From NCBI GenBank assembly GCA_036172665.1, contig JAYKNF010000016.1, positions 1,054,001 to 1,118,000 on the forward strand: 64,000 nucleotides of DNA, in the 5' to 3' direction. How positions within the stretch are numbered: the first letter of the stretch is position 1; each line of letters opens with the position of its first letter. Source of the stretch: Prosopocoilus inquinatus. Its lineage: Eukaryota; Arthropoda; Insecta; Coleoptera; Lucanidae. Below are positions 60,261 through 64,000 of this stretch, one piece after another. The notes under the pieces were generated by a model, which was not told the DNA's origin, did no database searches, and saw nothing but the letters and a program-made list of their open reading frames with translations. A program made the position numbers and the translations under genes.

Positions 60261-63200
60261 AGGAACAACGATAACAAATGTTGCTTTGTTCAGAAATATT
60301 TCCAGCTTCTGCTGTGTCCTAGAACTTCGTATATCACATCATAGTTACTGGAGTACATCTAAACGTGAAATAATGCGAAGGGTAGTGAAGATCGATTAGA
60401 TAAGTCACAGGAACAACGCTAACACGTGTTGCTTCTTTCAAAACTATTTCCAGCTTCTGCTGTGTCCTAAAACTTCGTATCTCACATCATAGTTACTGGA
60501 GTCCGTCGAAGCGCCAAATATTGTGAAAGATAGAGAAGATCGGTTAGTTAAATCACAGTAACAACGCTAACACGTGTTGCTTCGTTCAAAACTCTTTCCT
60601 GCATCTGTTGCCCCCGAACACTTCGTATCTCACATCAGAGTTACAGGAGTCCGTCGAAACGTCAAATAATGTGAAAGATAGTGAAGATCAGTTATTTAAA
60701 TCACAGGAACAACGCTAACACGTGTTACTTCGTTCAGAAATATTTCGAGGTTCTGCTGTGTCCTAGAACTACGTATCTCACATCATAGTTACTGGAGTCC
60801 GTCGAAACGCCAAATAATGTGAAAGATAGAGATCAATTAGGTAAATCACAGGAACAACGATAACAAATTTTGCTTCGTTCAAAACTATTTCCAGCTTCTG
60901 TTGCCCCCGAAAACTTCCTATCACACATCATAGTTACTGGAGTCCGTCGAAACGCCAAATAATGTGAAAGATAGAGAAGATCGGTTAGTTAAATCACATT
61001 AACAACGCTAACACGTGTTACTTCGTTCAGAAATATTACCAGCTTCTGTTGCCCCCGAAAACTTCGTATCTCACATCATAGTTACTGGAGTTCATCTAAA
61101 CGTCAAATAATGTGAAAGATAGTGTAGATCAGTTAGTTAAATCACAGGAACAACGCTAACACGTGTTGCTTCTTTCAGAAATATTTCCAGCTTCTGCTGT
61201 GTCCTAGAACTTCGTATCTCACATTATAGTTACTGGAGTCCGTCGAGACGCCAAATAATGTGAAAGATAGAGAAGATCGGTTAGTTAAATCACAGTAACA
61301 ACGCTAGCACGTGTTGCTTCGTTCGAGACTATTTCCAGCTTCTACTGTGTCCTAGAACTTCGTGTCTCACATCAGGCTTACTGGAGTCCGTCGAAATGTC
61401 AAATAAGGTGAAAGGTAGTGAAGATCCATTAGATAAATCACAGGAACAACGCTAACACGCCCTGTTTCGTTCAAAACTATTTCCAGCTTCTGCTGTGTCC
61501 TAGAACTTCGTATCTCACATCATAGTTACTGGAGTCCGTCGAAACGCCAAATAATGTGAAAGATAGAGAAGATCGGTTAGTTAAATCACAGTAACAACGA
61601 TAACAAATGTTGTTTCGTTCAGAAATATTTCCAGCTTCTGCGTTGTCCTAGAGCTTCGTATCTCACATCATATACTGGACTCCGTCGAAACGCCAAATAA
61701 TGTGAAAGATAGAGAAGATCGGTTAGTTAAATCACAGTAATAACGATAACAAATGTTGCTTCCTTCAAAACTATTTCCAGCTTCTGTTGCACACGAAAAC
61801 TTCGTATCTCACATCAGAGTTACAGGAGCTCGTCGAAACGTCAAATAATGTGAAAGATAGTGAAGATCAGTTAGTTAAATCACAGGAACAACGCTAACAC
61901 GTGTTACTTCGTTCAGAAATATTTCCAGCTCCTGCTGTGTCCTAGAACTTAATATCTCACATCATAGTTACTGGAGCCCGTCGAATCGCCAAATAATGTG
62001 AAAGATAGAGAAGATTGATTAGTTAAATCACAGTAACAACGATAACAAATGTTGCTTCGTTCAAAACTATTTCCAGCTTCTGTTGCCCCCGAAAACTTCG
62101 TATCTCACATCAGAGTTACAGGAGTCCGTCGAGACGTCAAACAATGTGAAAGACAGTGAAGATCAGTTAATTAAATCACAGGAACAACGCTAACACGTGT
62201 TACTTCGTTCAGAAATATTTCCAGCTTCTGCTGTGTCCTAAAACTTCGTATCTCACATCATAGTTACTGGAGTCCGTCGAAACGCCAAATATTGTGAAAG
62301 ATAGAGAAGATCGGTTAGATAAATCACAGTAACAACGCTAACACGTGTTGCTTCGTTCAAAACTCTTTCCTGCTTCTGTTGCCACCGAAAACTTCGTATC
62401 TCACATCAGAGTTACAGGAGTCCGTCGAAACGTCAAATAATGTGAAAGATAGTGAAGATCAGTTATTTAAATCACAGGAACAACGCTAACACGTGTTACT
62501 TCGTTCAGAAATATTTCGAAGTTCTGCTGTGTCCTAGAACTTCGTATCTCACATCATAGTTACTGGAGTCCGTCGAAACTCCAAATAATGTGAAAGATAG
62601 AGAAGATCAATTAGGTAAATCACAGGAACAACGATAACAAATGTTGCTTCGTTCAAAACTATTTCCAGCTTCTGTTGCCCCCGAAAACTTCGTATCTCAC
62701 ATCAGAGTTACAGGAGTCCGTCGAAACGTCAAATAATGTGAAAGATAGTGAAGATCGGTTAGTTAAATCACAGGAACAACGCTAACACGTGTTGCTTCGT
62801 TCAGAAATATTTCCAGCTTCTGCTGTGTCCTAGAACTTCGTATCTCACATCATAGTTACTGGAGTTCATCTAAACGTCAAATAATGCGAAGGGTAGTGAA
62901 GATCGATTAGATAAAACACAGGAACAACGCTAACACGTGTGACTTCGTTTAGAAATATTTCCAGCTTCTGCTGTGTCCTAGAACTTCGTATCTCACATCA
63001 TAGTTACTGGAGTCCGTCGAAACGCCAAATAATGTGAAAGATAGAGAAGATCGGTTAGTTAAATCACATTAACAACGCTAACACGTGTTACTTCGTTCAG
63101 AAATATTTCCAGCTTCTGCTGTGTCCTAGAACTTCATATCTCACATCATAGTTACTGGAGTCCGTCGAAACGCCAAATAATGTGAAAGATAGAGAAGATC

Positions 63201-64000
63201 GGTTAGTTAAATCACATTAACAACGCTAACACGTGTTGCTTCGTTCAAAACTATTTCCAGATTCTGTTGCACACGAGAACTTCGTATCTCACATCAGAGT
63301 TACAGGAGTTCGTCGAAACGTCAAATAATGTGAAAGATAGTGAAGATCAGTTAGTTAAATCACAGGAACAACGCTAACACGTGTTACTTCGTTCAGAAAT
63401 ATTTCCAGCTTGTGCTGTGTCCTAGAACTTGGTATCTCACACCATAGTTACTGGAGTCCGTCGAAACGCCAAATAATGTGAAAGATAGAGAAGATCGGTT
63501 AGTTAAATCACAGTAACTACGATAACAAATGTTGCTAAGTTCAAAACTAGTTCCAGTTCTGTTGCCCCCGAAAACTTCGTATCTCATATCAGAGTTACAG
63601 GAGTCAGTCGAAACGTCAAGTAATGTGAAAGATAGAGAAGATCGGTTAGTTAAATCACAGGAACAACGCTAACACGTGTTGCTTCGTTAAAAATTATTTC
63701 CAGCTTCTGCTGTGTCCTAGAACTTCGTATCTCACATCACAGTTACTGGAGTCCGTCGAAACATCAAATAAGGTGAGAGGTAGTGAAGATCGATTAGGTA
63801 AATCACAGGAACAACGATAACAAATGTTGCTTCGTTCAAAGCTATCTCCAGCTTCTGTTGCCCCCGAAAACTTCGTATTTCACATCAGAGTTACAGGAGT
63901 CCGTCAAATCGTCAAATAATGTGAAAGATAGTGAAAATTGGTTAGTTAAATCACAGGAAAAACGCTAACACGTGTTGAATCGTTCAGAAATATCTCCAGC
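60261..64000. repeat. Satellite array, less regular right part
   Basis: 148-bp monomers with more private indels than elsewhere: a 3-bp loss in GATAGAGATCAATTAGG (about 60826), a 2-bp loss in CATCATATACTGGAC (about 61668) and a loss near 63550 (CTAGTTCCAGTTCTG). Variant blocks near 61290-62200 resemble blocks at about 3220-5000. An open frame at 63393-63587 minus is satellite. The array runs past the right window edge. Confidence 0.9.

Noticed and set aside
1..64000. CRISPR array
   Set aside because: The repeats are 148-149 bp with no unique spacers and no cas genes; this is satellite DNA.

Overview
The window is eukaryotic, most likely from an arthropod. About 59 of its 64 kb is one tandem satellite, with roughly 126 monomers left and 273 right of a single 4.8-kb insertion. 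The insertion is a near-complete genome of an ambisense, spliced densovirus (Parvoviridae, insect-type) bounded by hairpin-forming inverted terminal repeats. No host gene, tRNA, rRNA or CRISPR array is visible. The host species cannot be named from the sequence. An insect is inferred from the virus type and from the arthropod-style TATA and TCAGT promoter at the capsid gene.

Layout. 1-1660: satellite subfamily with a 149-bp monomer. About 1660-18763: main 148-bp subfamily with local higher-order duplications of 5, 6 and 13 monomers. 18764-23586: the densovirus-like element, flanked by a 4-bp GAAC duplication; the split satellite monomer adds up to exactly 148 bp (116 + 32). 23587-64000: 148-bp satellite again, dominated by three copies of a very large higher-order repeat (58, 55 and about 54 monomers; 8585 and 8140 bp spacing), then 3-, 8- and 13-monomer duplications.

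The element. Rightward genes: NS3 (two exons), NS2 and NS1 (overlapping frames that share one 82-nt intron). Leftward genes: the capsid gene VP, with a phospholipase A2 exon for the VP1-unique region, a predicted 50-nt intron and the capsid body. The two transcription units converge on overlapping poly(A) signals at 21440-21453. All NS frames are open once spliced. VP1 carries an in-frame stop inside the phospholipase region. The left terminal repeat is rearranged and the right one looks complete.

Reading. NS1 would be the replication initiator and helicase, NS2 and NS3 its accessory proteins, and VP the capsid. The sequence supports a relatively young endogenous viral element in satellite heterochromatin. 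Expression or mobility cannot be judged from sequence. All positions, spacings and splice sites were read by eye; no database search or alignment was run.
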